Below, in pieces: positions 29,051 through 38,098 of a stretch of DNA of 64,000 bases; positions within the stretch are counted from its first letter, which is position 1, and each line of letters begins with the position of its first letter. Location of the stretch: positions 1 through 64,000 of the IMG/VR virus record IMGVR_UViG_3300048011_000525. One strand, given 5' to 3'. This DNA is from a virus. Under the pieces are notes generated by a model. The model was not told where the DNA came from and searched no databases. It worked only from the letters and a program-made list of their open reading frames with translations. Position numbers and translations under genes: made by a program.

Positions 29051-29376
29051 TGGTTTCTCCCTCCATCAAATACACAAATAAATTCTAATCCAAAATCTGT
29101 ATTGTTGTGTACTTTGTGAAACACGTTATCTTCTATTAGTACAGTGTCACCTGCTGTAACATCAAATATTTTATGATCAAGTTCCATTTGACCGCTGCCT
29201 TTGACAAACAAATAGACTTCTTCTTGACCAGCGTGTCTATGACCAGTTGTACTTGTGTTAGCCCTTAGCATTGTAGAACTAACAATTAAATTCTTAAGAT
29301 GAGTATTGTCTTTTACAATATAGCGACTATCTTCCTTAACAATATCGCCACCTATATCCCAATTTGTATATTTCAT
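29047..29376 (-). CDS. cupin-domain protein, 109 aa
   Basis: A single cupin domain with motif 1 TTGHRHAGQEEVYLFVKGSG (metal-binding H-x-H, Glu) and motif 2 near VLIEDNVFHKVHN. Such small cupins act as sugar or phosphosugar isomerases, epimerases or dioxygenases. It overlaps its neighbours by 4 bp on both sides, so it is translated with kdsA and probably acts in the same sugar pathway; arabinose-5-phosphate formation is an attractive but unproved idea. Confidence 0.75.
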   Translation of the reverse strand: MKYTNWDIGGDIVKEDSRYIVKDNTHLKNLIVSSTMLRANTSTTGHRHAGQEEVYLFVKGSGQMELDHKIFDVTAGDTVLIEDNVFHKVHNNTDFGLEFICVFDGGRNH

Positions 29377-29663
29377 TTGTTATCCTTTATCGTATAGTAA
29401 GTTGTTATCAATTTATCCATTTGTCTTTTTAGTGTGATATATTCTTCACACATAGCACAAAGATTTTTCCACTCACCATAGTCTAAAAGCTCACCCTGTG
29501 CTCTTGCAACAGCACCCGGATCTCCGCCTATAATCCAACGAGGTATCTCAGGTTTGTCGCGATAATGAGCGTAGACAATGCCGTCGCTACGCTCGTATAT
29601 TAACGGCTCATTTGGTATTAGATTTCCCAATTGCTGTTCCACTTGTTCTACGTACAATGTCAT
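29373..29663 (-). CDS. hypothetical protein between two cupins, 96 aa
   Basis: I start at MTLYVEQVEQQLG (ATG 29663); an adjoining ATG lies at 29666. The gene overlaps the end of the upstream cupin gene by 56 bp in another frame and the downstream cupin by 4 bp. The product is alpha/beta with IPRWIIGGDPGAVARAQG and CAMCEEYI; no family recognised. Overlaps suggest it is part of the Kdo operon. Confidence 0.6.
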   Translation of the reverse strand: MTLYVEQVEQQLGNLIPNEPLIYERSDGIVYAHYRDKPEIPRWIIGGDPGAVARAQGELLDYGEWKNLCAMCEEYITLKRQMDKLITTYYTIKDNK

Positions 29664-29970
29664 CATGATTAAATTCTGCCCAGTATAGCTCAAAAGCAAC
29701 ACCGTCTTCAATGCCTTCAAACTGGTGAATTTTGCCAGGCTTTACTTGTGTAAAGTCACCTGCTTCGAGGATAGTTTCGTCTACTAGTCCTTGATCATCT
29801 TGCCAAACACGTACAAGCATTTTACCTGACTCAACAAAGAATCCATTCCATTTATATTGATGCTCATGCTCCGAACATTTGTATCCTGCTTTGTATTCAA
29901 TACGGTGAAACTCTAGTACACCATTTGCGTGAATGAGCTCTGTCTGACCCCAGATCTTTCCTGCTTTCAT
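29608..29970 (-). CDS. cupin-domain protein, 120 aa
   Basis: The cupin motif KCSEHEHQYKWNGFFVESG (about 31-49) has H-x-H and the C-terminal half carries GKIHQFEG with the second His. First gene of the coupled Kdo/HemE operon; a good ribosome-binding site (AGGAG) stands before ATG 29970. Likely phosphosugar-binding; the exact reaction is not visible. Confidence 0.75.
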   Translation of the reverse strand: MKAGKIWGQTELIHANGVLEFHRIEYKAGYKCSEHEHQYKWNGFFVESGKMLVRVWQDDQGLVDETILEAGDFTQVKPGKIHQFEGIEDGVAFELYWAEFNHDDIVRRTSGTAIGKSNTK

Positions 29971-29979
29971 TTTATTCTC

Positions 29980-30486
29980 CTACAGTAAATTTGTATAATC
30001 TATTACTTCGCTTTGTCTACTAATGTCTTTGATAAAATAAGCACACAGCGGTTCCGGACTATCGTCGAGGGGTACTGCTAATAATTGTCCATTTTTAACT
30101 TTTGGAAAATACCATTTGACATCTGAGTAAAAGTTAGTAATTTTTATGTCGCCGAAATCAAACTTAAAACTACTTAAAGGATTAAACAGGAATGCTTCAA
30201 ACCCTCTATCATTTATACTAGTTAAAGGCAAAACTTCTAAATCAGGACCTGCTTCTGAGTCTCCAACTGCAATGTGCCAGTCAACTGGCATCGTAATTTC
30301 TTTTCCGTTAATTTCTAATACCATTGCCGGTGCACTAAATGATTCTAAAAAAATCATTGGCACAAAAAAGAAATCGGGGTTTTTAGGATCGCTGTTATCT
30401 AATACAGCAAATCGAACTTCGTCTTCAAGTTCTTCTGGTACGTCTTTTAACGGAAATGTTTTATTATCTAATGTTAATATTTGCAT
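29980..30486 (-). CDS. conserved hypothetical next to UvsW, 168 aa
   Basis: A 168-residue acidic protein, beta-rich (FFFVPMIFLESFSAPAMVLEI...), located 6 bp from uvsW. Conserved acidic proteins of similar size lie here in marine T4-like phages. No domain recognised. Its position at the head of the operon may mean it is read through from uvsW. Confidence 0.65.
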   Translation of the reverse strand: MQILTLDNKTFPLKDVPEELEDEVRFAVLDNSDPKNPDFFFVPMIFLESFSAPAMVLEINGKEITMPVDWHIAVGDSEAGPDLEVLPLTSINDRGFEAFLFNPLSSFKFDFGDIKITNFYSDVKWYFPKVKNGQLLAVPLDDSPEPLCAYFIKDISRQSEVIDYTNLL

Positions 30487-30492
30487 ATATTT

Positions 30493-31956
30493 TTAATTCC
30501 AATCTACTTTTTCTATAGTGAAAGGATACTGTGCTTCCTTATAGAACTTTTTACGTTGTGTTAGATGTCGTTTTGCAAATTTGCACGTTGAAGTGATATC
30601 CCAAATTTGTACGAAGTCTTTGTCTTTTGCCTTTCGAACGCCTCTGCCTATAGATTGAATTACCCGGACAAAACTTTTGCCAGGCTCAATGAGAACAAGA
30701 TTAAAAATACGCGGTATATTAATACCGACAGCCGCGACGCCGTATGTGGCGATAACGACATGATTAGTTCCTTCATTGATTTCATCATATGCCTCCTTGC
30801 GATCCTTTAGTTTAACATCGCCTTTTACGAAAACACTTCCTGGTATTAGTTCTTGTAGTGCTTCGCCAGCACTAATTCTATCTACTAGTATTAGAGTGTT
30901 TCCTGATTGTTTTACTGTGCTTAATAGTTTGCCTATATATTCTAGTCTATCTTTATTTGTTGTTAGATATTTTAATTCTGATTGATAATCTGTATGTGCT
31001 TGCGTGTCCATTAGTTGTACAACATTGACATGGCACTGAGATAGCACGCCTTTGTCTTGCAGTTCCTTAGCACTAATCTGTCCAATAACTGGACCAAGAC
31101 TAGCATGAATGCTTTCAAACTCAAACTTCTCTTTAGGTACTGTGCCAGTTAGTCCCCAACGGATAGGAGCATTACGTAGGTTGCGTGTAAGCAAGTTCTT
31201 AAGAACTTCTGCTTTGGCTTGGTGTACTTCGTCGACAATGATAGTGCTCACGCCTTCTAAGAACTCAGCTAGTGATAGTACTGCTGATCCGTCCTTGTGC
31301 TTCTTGTCTAGAATATTCAAACTCTGCCAAGTGCAAATAGTGTGAGTCTTACCTAACTCTTTTCTGTCGCCGAAGTACACCCCTACATCCAAACCACAGT
31401 TAATATAGTCTTCTTCTGTTTGAGTGACTAGACTCTTATTAGGCACAATAACAAGGCTACGCCCGTAAGATTCAGTTATGTGACTAAGAGTTGCTGTGGT
31501 AATTGTCTTACCTGCACCAGTTGCAATCTGTTGCAAGCTCTGAGGATGTTGTAAAAAATTATTAATCGATTCTACTTGATAGTCACGTAGAATAATATCT
31601 TCTCCTTCTGCTGGATGACCTTTAGGCCATACAACACCTTGATCTTTCCAATAGTTTTCTGTTACTGGAGTAAAATTAAATTGTATCGGATGCCTGTTGT
31701 CTTCAATATCAACTATTTGCACATTGTTTTTAGCAAGTATATCACTAACAACATCAAGGTGATTAACGTATCCTGTGCCACCTATGCCAAAGAAAGCAAC
31801 CTTGCCGTCCCAGCGTCCTAGTTTATATTGCGGCATATACTTTGCATACGGCACTTCAAACTTTAGTGCGTTCGCAACTTTTCTTCGTACGTCAACCTCT
31901 AGTCCTTCTAGCTTAATGTTTACTTCATCTTCAATTATTAATTTACATGACGCCAT
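30493..31956 (-). CDS. uvsW: recombination helicase UvsW, 487 aa
   Basis: SF2 helicase: motif I ATGAGKT (145-151), DEVH box (242-245), GLTGTVPK motif III, and motif VI QSIGRGVRKAK. Length and order match T4 UvsW (587, here without part of the N-terminal domain). It drives branch migration and origin-to-recombination switch. The start overlaps the preceding stop as TAATG. Confidence 0.92.
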   Translation of the reverse strand: MASCKLIIEDEVNIKLEGLEVDVRRKVANALKFEVPYAKYMPQYKLGRWDGKVAFFGIGGTGYVNHLDVVSDILAKNNVQIVDIEDNRHPIQFNFTPVTENYWKDQGVVWPKGHPAEGEDIILRDYQVESINNFLQHPQSLQQIATGAGKTITTATLSHITESYGRSLVIVPNKSLVTQTEEDYINCGLDVGVYFGDRKELGKTHTICTWQSLNILDKKHKDGSAVLSLAEFLEGVSTIIVDEVHQAKAEVLKNLLTRNLRNAPIRWGLTGTVPKEKFEFESIHASLGPVIGQISAKELQDKGVLSQCHVNVVQLMDTQAHTDYQSELKYLTTNKDRLEYIGKLLSTVKQSGNTLILVDRISAGEALQELIPGSVFVKGDVKLKDRKEAYDEINEGTNHVVIATYGVAAVGINIPRIFNLVLIEPGKSFVRVIQSIGRGVRKAKDKDFVQIWDITSTCKFAKRHLTQRKKFYKEAQYPFTIEKVDWN

Positions 31957-33194
31957 TAAATATTCTCAATAAGTTTCTTTTTCCACGGACTTACATCATC
32001 ATCATAATGTATAACTAAATCCAGACCTTCTAAATAGGAGTCTGTTTTAGCTCCCGGGCTTCTACTAGTAGTTGTAGTAATTGCAGCACTTGGAAGCCAA
32101 TCACTCTTTAGCATAGGCTTAGGAATTTTATTATTATTAATATACACTATTTTCGTACTGTTGTCAACCAAATTATTTAAATTGTTACGTTTAATATACT
32201 GATTAAAATCTACACCGTCTGAATTATTATCTAATCTAAACAACACACTACAACTTTCATTTGGTATAATACCATTAAATGCTTTATGAAATTGTACTAG
32301 TTCACTATAACAATCTTTTTCTGTCAACACAACTATTAACGGAAATCTATATAATTCTAATACAGATTCTGCAATATTTTCTATTGTATATTCTTTAGGA
32401 TTTATTTGAACTTGTGTCTTTTTTCTATTAACAATTTTTTGTGTTAAAGGTGTAAGAGTGCGCATACTTTGGATTAAATCTTCATCGTCAAAATGATTTA
32501 AACCAAATTTATCTTTTTGATCATAATACCTACATAGGTTATCAATGTTTGGTTCACCTATGCTACTTACAGCATAATCAAAACTTTTCTCGTGTAAATT
32601 TTTTAATTTCAAACTGTATATGCCTGGTAAATAATTTTCTTTATTATCTTTCATGTTTACTAACTTTCCGTAATATTCGTTTAATTGTTCTTCTACTTTA
32701 AAATTGTTTGACTCGTTAAATTGAGAGATAATTTCGTATGCCGTTTGTTCTGTAAACGGAAAGTAGTGTATTTTGTTTTCTTTATCGTATATGCCTTCGC
32801 CTAGATTACGTTTGATTGTTTCTATATTATTAATGAGCTTCTTTTGAAAAATAAATCGTACTGCTATCCAAGGTCCGTCACTTTGCTGTCTTTCCAAAAT
32901 ATTATCTGGACTGTCTACAATCTTAACCCAACGACTTCTGTCAACTTCACGCAAAGGCATGCGTAAGTTTTCGATAGCAACTTCGATATCGTAACCGTTG
33001 TCTTCGTATTGTGTCTTATAATAGATAATTTTTTGTTTAGCCAACTCACACTGCCTATCAGTGTATGCTGTGCCTTTGAATGTTTGTCGTGCAAGACTTG
33101 TAACTAAATTATAGTCACTACGATCAATGTTGAATGTACCTTCGTGCTCTTGTAATCCAACAAGAATTTCTATGCAATCTTCTACTGTTTTCAT
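31956..33194 (-). CDS. conserved hypothetical paired with UvsW, 412 aa, predicted leaderless
   Basis: A 412-residue protein beginning MKTVEDCIEILVGLQEHEG and ending VIHYDDDVSPWKKKLIENI. The C-terminal half (LIVVLTEKDCYSELVQ..., KIVYINNN...) reads like a nucleotide-binding fold similar to the second RecA-like domain of helicases but I see no Walker motif. TATACT of a sigma70-type promoter ends 6 nt before the ATG. Coupling to uvsW suggests a role in replication or recombination. Confidence 0.65.
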   Translation of the reverse strand: MKTVEDCIEILVGLQEHEGTFNIDRSDYNLVTSLARQTFKGTAYTDRQCELAKQKIIYYKTQYEDNGYDIEVAIENLRMPLREVDRSRWVKIVDSPDNILERQQSDGPWIAVRFIFQKKLINNIETIKRNLGEGIYDKENKIHYFPFTEQTAYEIISQFNESNNFKVEEQLNEYYGKLVNMKDNKENYLPGIYSLKLKNLHEKSFDYAVSSIGEPNIDNLCRYYDQKDKFGLNHFDDEDLIQSMRTLTPLTQKIVNRKKTQVQINPKEYTIENIAESVLELYRFPLIVVLTEKDCYSELVQFHKAFNGIIPNESCSVLFRLDNNSDGVDFNQYIKRNNLNNLVDNSTKIVYINNNKIPKPMLKSDWLPSAAITTTTSRSPGAKTDSYLEGLDLVIHYDDDVSPWKKKLIENI

Positions 33195-33200
33195 GTTAAC

Positions 33201-33229
33201 AGTATAACTTAAATTATCTTGTTTGTCAA
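33201..33229 (-). promoter_or_regulatory. sigma70-type promoter of the UvsW unit, leaderless
   Basis: Minus strand TTGACA (33224-33229), 17-bp spacer, TATACT (33201-33206), six bases (GTTAAC), ATG 33194. Confidence 0.82.
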
Positions 33230-34063
33230 GCGTTTAAGTGGGATACCTTGAGAAATTTCTTCTACAGTGAACTCTGTCCAAGCGTAGTCGTTTAGCCATT
33301 GTTGTCTATCTAACATTGCGGGGTTTTCAATATCGTGCAGGAAGTCTATATCATTAGCCACCGGATACGCTAACGAGGCAGTACCTACAAACGCCGGAAC
33401 GCCATTAATGATACTGTGTATACCCGGATTGCTTGAGTAACTTATAGTGGCCCATACATTGTCAAAGCCCATATCATAATCATCATAGGTGCCTGATAAT
33501 TGTCTAGGTTCTTGTCTATAAACATGTTTTAATCCTCTCTCAATATGTTCTAGCCTACAACGCGGGTGTGGACGAAATAATATAGGACGGGTTGTATGCT
33601 TGCGTATTTCATCGTACGTTTGTAAGATCCAATTGCTTACGCTAGGCATACCTTGCCACTGTAAACTTTTGTCATGTTGCCCTGCTATTAAAATATAATC
33701 GCCGTTGGATCTCCAAGGCTTACAAACCAATCCCAGGCTATCAGCCCTAGTCCGATCATTGTCTTGCTCACCAAAGTAAGCAGTTCGATTGATTCCATTT
33801 AATCCTACCTTCCATGTTGTTCCTCTTTTGATTCCGCCAACTTCGAGTACGATGGTCGATTTGGATTGTGCCATGTTTCGTTCCCAGATGTTTTTATTCT
33901 GAGCCATTCGACCAGAGAAAAGAACACTCCAAATAACATCAACATCACAAACAGGATCATTCCAAACAACATCATGGCCAGCAGCCACAAGGCTGTCAGC
34001 AAAGGCAGTAAAAACTTCTCTACTATTAAGTGCGCCATATTGTGTCCATAAGCTAAATCTCAT
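33209..34063 (-). CDS. KpsC/KpsS-like glycosyltransferase (Kdo transferase-like), 284 aa
   Basis: RPHP (164-167) and SSNPGIHSIINGVPAF (210-225) fit the CMP-Kdo-binding signatures of beta-Kdo transferases of the capsule KpsC/KpsS type (RxHP and S-x-x-G-x-E/I-x-x-x-x-G-x-P). The N-terminal 130 residues are an acceptor-binding Rossmann-type domain. This is one of three related proteins in the island; the donor CMP-Kdo would be supplied by the phage's own KdsA and KdsB. Acceptor unknown. Confidence 0.6.
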   Translation of the reverse strand: MRFSLWTQYGALNSREVFTAFADSLVAAGHDVVWNDPVCDVDVIWSVLFSGRMAQNKNIWERNMAQSKSTIVLEVGGIKRGTTWKVGLNGINRTAYFGEQDNDRTRADSLGLVCKPWRSNGDYILIAGQHDKSLQWQGMPSVSNWILQTYDEIRKHTTRPILFRPHPRCRLEHIERGLKHVYRQEPRQLSGTYDDYDMGFDNVWATISYSSNPGIHSIINGVPAFVGTASLAYPVANDIDFLHDIENPAMLDRQQWLNDYAWTEFTVEEISQGIPLKRLTNKII

Positions 34064-34065
34064 AT

Positions 34066-34073
34066 GTTAAATA
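34066..34073 (+). promoter_or_regulatory. late promoter box GTTAAATA
   Basis: Plus-strand GTTAAATA 32 nt upstream of the ATG at 34106; a normal leader and GAGGA site follow. Confidence 0.5.
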
Positions 34074-34105
34074 CTTCCATATAGCATATTTACACGAGGA
34101 ACACA

Positions 34106-34945
34106 ATGTCAGCAATAACTGTGGTTACAACTTTTCATCCCGAAGGATATTCAGTATACGGTGAACGATTTTTAGATAGCTTTGCAAAAAGAGTAGACAA
34201 GCGTATTAAATTAATTGTTTATGCAGAAGACGTTAATCCTCATAATCCAGACCCTACAAGAATAGAAATATTAGATCAAAAAACTGCACTTCCTAAATTA
34301 GTTAAATTTAAAGAACAATGGAAAGATGTACCTAAAGCAAACGGCATACCTCCAGAAGATATTAAACGCAAACGTCCAAAAGATTGGCATAAAGAATTTA
34401 AATGGCATGCAATACGTTTTGCAAATAAAACTTATGCTGTATTTGATGCTTGCAAAAGATCAAAAGACTGGTGTGTTTGGATGGATGCAGACAGCTTTAT
34501 TCATAGCAACTGGAGTTTCGAAGAGTTTAGTAATCTACTGCCAGAAAATGCTTTCATTACATATGTGGGCAGAGGAAAAGGATCACAAACTTGGCCAGAG
34601 TGCGGATTTTACGGTATGAATTTAAATCATCCTGTGTGTCACGAATTTCTAAAAGATTTCGAGAAGATGTACGAAGATGCAGACAACGGAATCTTTACAT
34701 TAGAAGAATGGCATGACAGTTATGTGTTTGGCGAGTTGTTAAAGAAATATAGCGAATTTCCTTCACACGATTATAGTGCCGAAATGTATCTTAAGGAAGC
34801 AAAGACAGGCGGTGGCGGACATCCACTTATTAACGGACCATTGGGCAAGTGGATGGATCATATGAAGGGCGGACGCAAAGACAAAGGTAAAAGCAACGCA
34901 AAAGATATCATGGTAAATAGAACCGAAGACTACTGGAAATCATAA
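34106..34945 (+). CDS. glycosyltransferase, GT-A fold, 279 aa
   Basis: A DxD-type motif in CVWMDADSF (about 128-136) follows a nucleotide-sugar-binding N-terminus MSAITVVTTFHPEGYSVYG. GEL and the PECGFYGMNLNHP segment fit GT-A transferases that use UDP- or GDP-sugars. It starts behind CACGAGGA and precedes a methyltransferase with a TAATG overlap, so the transferred sugar may be methylated next. Confidence 0.72.
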   Translation: MSAITVVTTFHPEGYSVYGERFLDSFAKRVDKRIKLIVYAEDVNPHNPDPTRIEILDQKTALPKLVKFKEQWKDVPKANGIPPEDIKRKRPKDWHKEFKWHAIRFANKTYAVFDACKRSKDWCVWMDADSFIHSNWSFEEFSNLLPENAFITYVGRGKGSQTWPECGFYGMNLNHPVCHEFLKDFEKMYEDADNGIFTLEEWHDSYVFGELLKKYSEFPSHDYSAEMYLKEAKTGGGGHPLINGPLGKWMDHMKGGRKDKGKSNAKDIMVNRTEDYWKS

Positions 34946-35484
34946 TGAAACCATTTTTATTTGATGTAATGCGAGAAATTATAGGCGATACTAACTGCTC
35001 GTTTATAGGCGAAATAGGTACACACAAGGGCGGCACTGCACAACAGTTTATTAATCTATTTGCTCCAAGGGTAACAAAATTAACTTATTATGGATACGAT
35101 GTATTTGATGCAGATAACCCTGACAAAGTTATGCATAAAAAAGAACGCAACGGAAAAGCGCCTGCTAGTTATAATGTAGCATCTGCAACTCTAAATAAAC
35201 TTAAAAGAAATCATCCTAATTTAGATTACAAATTATACAAAGGATTTACTACTACTACACTAATAAAACCTGTTGTGTTTGACTTTGTGTATATTGACGG
35301 TGGACATAGTTACGATACTGTTAAGCATGATTATTCAATGGTTAAAGACAGTAAAATAATTGTATTTGACGATGTTAAAATTGCCGGCGTTAATCGTAAT
35401 ATCAAAGAACTACAAGAGCAAGGCATTGAAGTGGAATTAGTTAAAACTGACTCAAAGCACACTTGGGCTGTAGTTCGTAACTAA
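34945..35484 (+). CDS. class I SAM methyltransferase, 179 aa
   Basis: Motif I FIGEIGTHKGGTAQQF (about 20-35) and a post-motif VYIDGGHSYDTVKHD with IVFDDV (about 132-140) match the Methyltransf_24/cephalosporin-hydroxylase group used on sugars. The start overlaps the preceding glycosyltransferase stop. It probably methylates a glycan. The 3' end overlaps the convergent Kdo-transferase-like gene by 4 bp. Confidence 0.75.
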   Translation: MKPFLFDVMREIIGDTNCSFIGEIGTHKGGTAQQFINLFAPRVTKLTYYGYDVFDADNPDKVMHKKERNGKAPASYNVASATLNKLKRNHPNLDYKLYKGFTTTTLIKPVVFDFVYIDGGHSYDTVKHDYSMVKDSKIIVFDDVKIAGVNRNIKELQEQGIEVELVKTDSKHTWAVVRN

Positions 35485-36407
35485 ATGTACTGACGCATAT
35501 GCTTCCAGCAGGAGCCGTCTTCTAATTCACTAAACTTCCAATGAAACATACTAATGCGTTCTAACCACTTTTGTCTATCAAACTCTTTTGGATTTTCAAT
35601 ATTTTCAAATCCGTGATGTGAAACTTCTGCACATTGACTAGTCGCAGGATCCGTTATAAAAGCATGGTATCCTTGTATAATAGGTCCTACAATAGCACTA
35701 CTGTTATGGTTAACTACGGCCCAACAGTTAACTAAATCTTTTTCTATGTTGTCTCTATTACTACTAAGAGCAACTTTATTAATTTTTCTTAATGTTTGTG
35801 CAATCTTATTTGCTTGTCTATTAGATTCATTATCTTTAGGATGCAACCTAACAATAATTGGGCGATCACTGTGATTGCGTATTTTTGTACAAGTAACTAA
35901 TAACCAATCAATTAACTTATGTTTACCTAAACTCCAGCCGCCTTCTCGTTGAGCACAAATTAAAATATGATTTCCGTTTGACTTTGTATTTTCTAGAGTA
36001 ATATTGGTATCTGTACTAATTTGTTGCCATCGCTTAGTATCTATGTCTGTATCACAATAGATACCAGTATTTGGAAATACGCCGTCAAAACTATATCTTA
36101 AATAATGATGCGGTGCATTTGTCTTATTAGCATATAAGAATAAATTAGCATCACCACTAACAACATGCTTATTATTAGTACAGTCAATAACACTTTGACG
36201 CAATCGTAAGTGAGGTGCATTTTTGCCACGTTCATGTTGCCAGCCTTGTATTACGCCCACGTCGGCATCTATTAAGGTGTTGCCTGTATGTAATACTCCT
36301 GTATCTCCTACTGCATTAACGCCTTGTACAAATTTAGTTAATATGTTAAACTTTTCTTGGCTTTTGTTTTTGCTAGGCACTACATTATAGTAACTAACTA
36401 CTTTCAC
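35481..36407 (-). CDS. KpsC/KpsS-like glycosyltransferase, second copy, 308 aa
   Basis: IIVRLHPKD near residue 193 and NHNSSAIVGPIIQGYHAFI near 242 repeat the signature of the 33209 gene, with His-Ser changes. N-terminal half: MKVVSYYNVVPSKNKSQEKFN. It overlaps the next gene by 4 bp. Probably a second Kdo or ulosonate transferase; degenerate motif makes donor uncertain. Confidence 0.55.
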   Translation of the reverse strand: MKVVSYYNVVPSKNKSQEKFNILTKFVQGVNAVGDTGVLHTGNTLIDADVGVIQGWQHERGKNAPHLRLRQSVIDCTNNKHVVSGDANLFLYANKTNAPHHYLRYSFDGVFPNTGIYCDTDIDTKRWQQISTDTNITLENTKSNGNHILICAQREGGWSLGKHKLIDWLLVTCTKIRNHSDRPIIVRLHPKDNESNRQANKIAQTLRKINKVALSSNRDNIEKDLVNCWAVVNHNSSAIVGPIIQGYHAFITDPATSQCAEVSHHGFENIENPKEFDRQKWLERISMFHWKFSELEDGSCWKHMRQYI

Positions 36408-38098
36408 TTAACTATTTCCCAAGCATAGCCGCTCATCATTTCTTCACGGTTAAATTGGCAATAACTTAGATGACACATTAAAGAATGCATTTCGTCTTTA
36501 TCTGGCATATTAAGATTTTCAACATCGGTTAAACTTGTATTACATACTGCTGTAGCACAGTTGGGACCTAGTGCAATAGCAGGTTTACCAAAATTTAATG
36601 CTTCGAGTGCTGCAATACTGTTATATGTAATAACACAGTATACATCATCTGCCATTGCTGCTTCTAATGATTGATTAGTGATTCTATCTCTACGATCTGG
36701 TTTTAGTCTAATTTCAATAGGACGATCAGTATACTTACGCAACTCGTTACTTACATTATTAACCCACTCTTCTGGCATTGGTTGATCCCATAACATCATA
36801 ACTTTTTCGCTAGGCGGAACTAATAGAATTTTTTTACCTTCACCTTTAAATTTTTTATATTTCCAATTTAATAATCTATCATCAGGTCTACTAACAATTG
36901 ATTGCGTATTTTGTAATTCGTTCTTTGTAACACGATGCCATATCTTTGCTTTACTACCTTCGTTGCCAAAATATCCTGTATCAATAGCATAAAACTCTCT
37001 ACCAGTTTCCCAACAGTGTTTAATAGCTTTGCGACTTCCGCCGCCAAGACCTCTGATAATTAAAGGTGTATCGGTAGTTTCTTCTGTCTTCCAGTCACTT
37101 AGTCGACCATTACTGCCAATTACAAAAGATTGCAAGTACTCATCGTATTGCAATCCATCCTTATAATTACTAATACCTTCTTCAGGCGCAATTGCAGCAT
37201 TTTTGTGAACAGTGCCTTTCATAAATTTATTTTGTATAACTTTCATGGCTTCTTCCTGTGTATTGCTGTAGTACTTACCGTGTATGTCCAGCGGTCCGGT
37301 TATTAATGTATGTATTGCTGTTTTTAAATCTTCAGGCAATGTTAATGCATTAAAGTGCGAACCTTTTGATTTTGCGTTAATTACTTTTTGTTCAGCGCCT
37401 TTAATACTTTCTAATAGATACTTACGTTCAGCTCTATAATATTCTAAGTTGTACTCACAGTCTTTATATTCTTCAAACCAAGGGCCGCCTTCTGTGTAAT
37501 GTAAAAACTTAGGCTTGCCGTCTTTAGGCTCTTTGTACCAACCTACTAACCAGTTCCATTCGTGACTGATCTTGCCTATTTCGCTATCATTAAGCCAGCT
37601 AAATCTATGTAAATACTTGCCATCAATGTCTGGGTCGTTTACTAAGTCTTTTGTTAGTTTTTCATTTGAAGGGTGACCACAGTTGAATAACATCATGCTT
37701 GACCAATTTTTACGTGGATAGTTAAGTTGTTGTTTGCCATCCATCTTTGTGCCTTCTTTTGGCGTATAATCATGCTGTGCGCACATTACTGCATATTTGT
37801 CGTCTGCTTGATCAAATAGTTTTTTAACATCATCGAGTGCAATAAAGTCACAGTCGATAAACAATGCCCAGCCATTAAATTCAGCAAGTTCTGGTACAAG
37901 AAATCTAGTAAATGTAAATTCAGTGCTTGCTAGTTTATCTGATTTGCGCCAGTATAAACCTTCTCGTTTTAAATTACGCTGCTTTAGCGGAACAATTTCA
38001 ACATTAACACTTGCAGTATCTATTAGGCTTTGTTTACAGGCCTGAAAAGCTATGTCTTCTCTACTATCCCAACCTACATAAATTCTTAATGGTTCCAT
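36404..38098 (-). CDS. fusion: GT8-like transferase plus KpsC/KpsS-like domain, 564 aa
   Basis: Residues 1-230 are a GT-A glycosyltransferase (RIYVGWDSREDIAFQACKQSL, WALFIDCDFIALDD with DxD). Residues 320-564 resemble the two Kdo-transferase-like neighbours (IEIRLKPDRRDR; TYNSIAALEALNFGKPAIALG). A linker with KGTVHKN and PLIIRGLGGG joins them. This is a two-headed enzyme, as in KpsC, so two sugars may be added in turn. It abuts the 38099 gene. Confidence 0.68.
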   Translation of the reverse strand: MEPLRIYVGWDSREDIAFQACKQSLIDTASVNVEIVPLKQRNLKREGLYWRKSDKLASTEFTFTRFLVPELAEFNGWALFIDCDFIALDDVKKLFDQADDKYAVMCAQHDYTPKEGTKMDGKQQLNYPRKNWSSMMLFNCGHPSNEKLTKDLVNDPDIDGKYLHRFSWLNDSEIGKISHEWNWLVGWYKEPKDGKPKFLHYTEGGPWFEEYKDCEYNLEYYRAERKYLLESIKGAEQKVINAKSKGSHFNALTLPEDLKTAIHTLITGPLDIHGKYYSNTQEEAMKVIQNKFMKGTVHKNAAIAPEEGISNYKDGLQYDEYLQSFVIGSNGRLSDWKTEETTDTPLIIRGLGGGSRKAIKHCWETGREFYAIDTGYFGNEGSKAKIWHRVTKNELQNTQSIVSRPDDRLLNWKYKKFKGEGKKILLVPPSEKVMMLWDQPMPEEWVNNVSNELRKYTDRPIEIRLKPDRRDRITNQSLEAAMADDVYCVITYNSIAALEALNFGKPAIALGPNCATAVCNTSLTDVENLNMPDKDEMHSLMCHLSYCQFNREEMMSGYAWEIVK

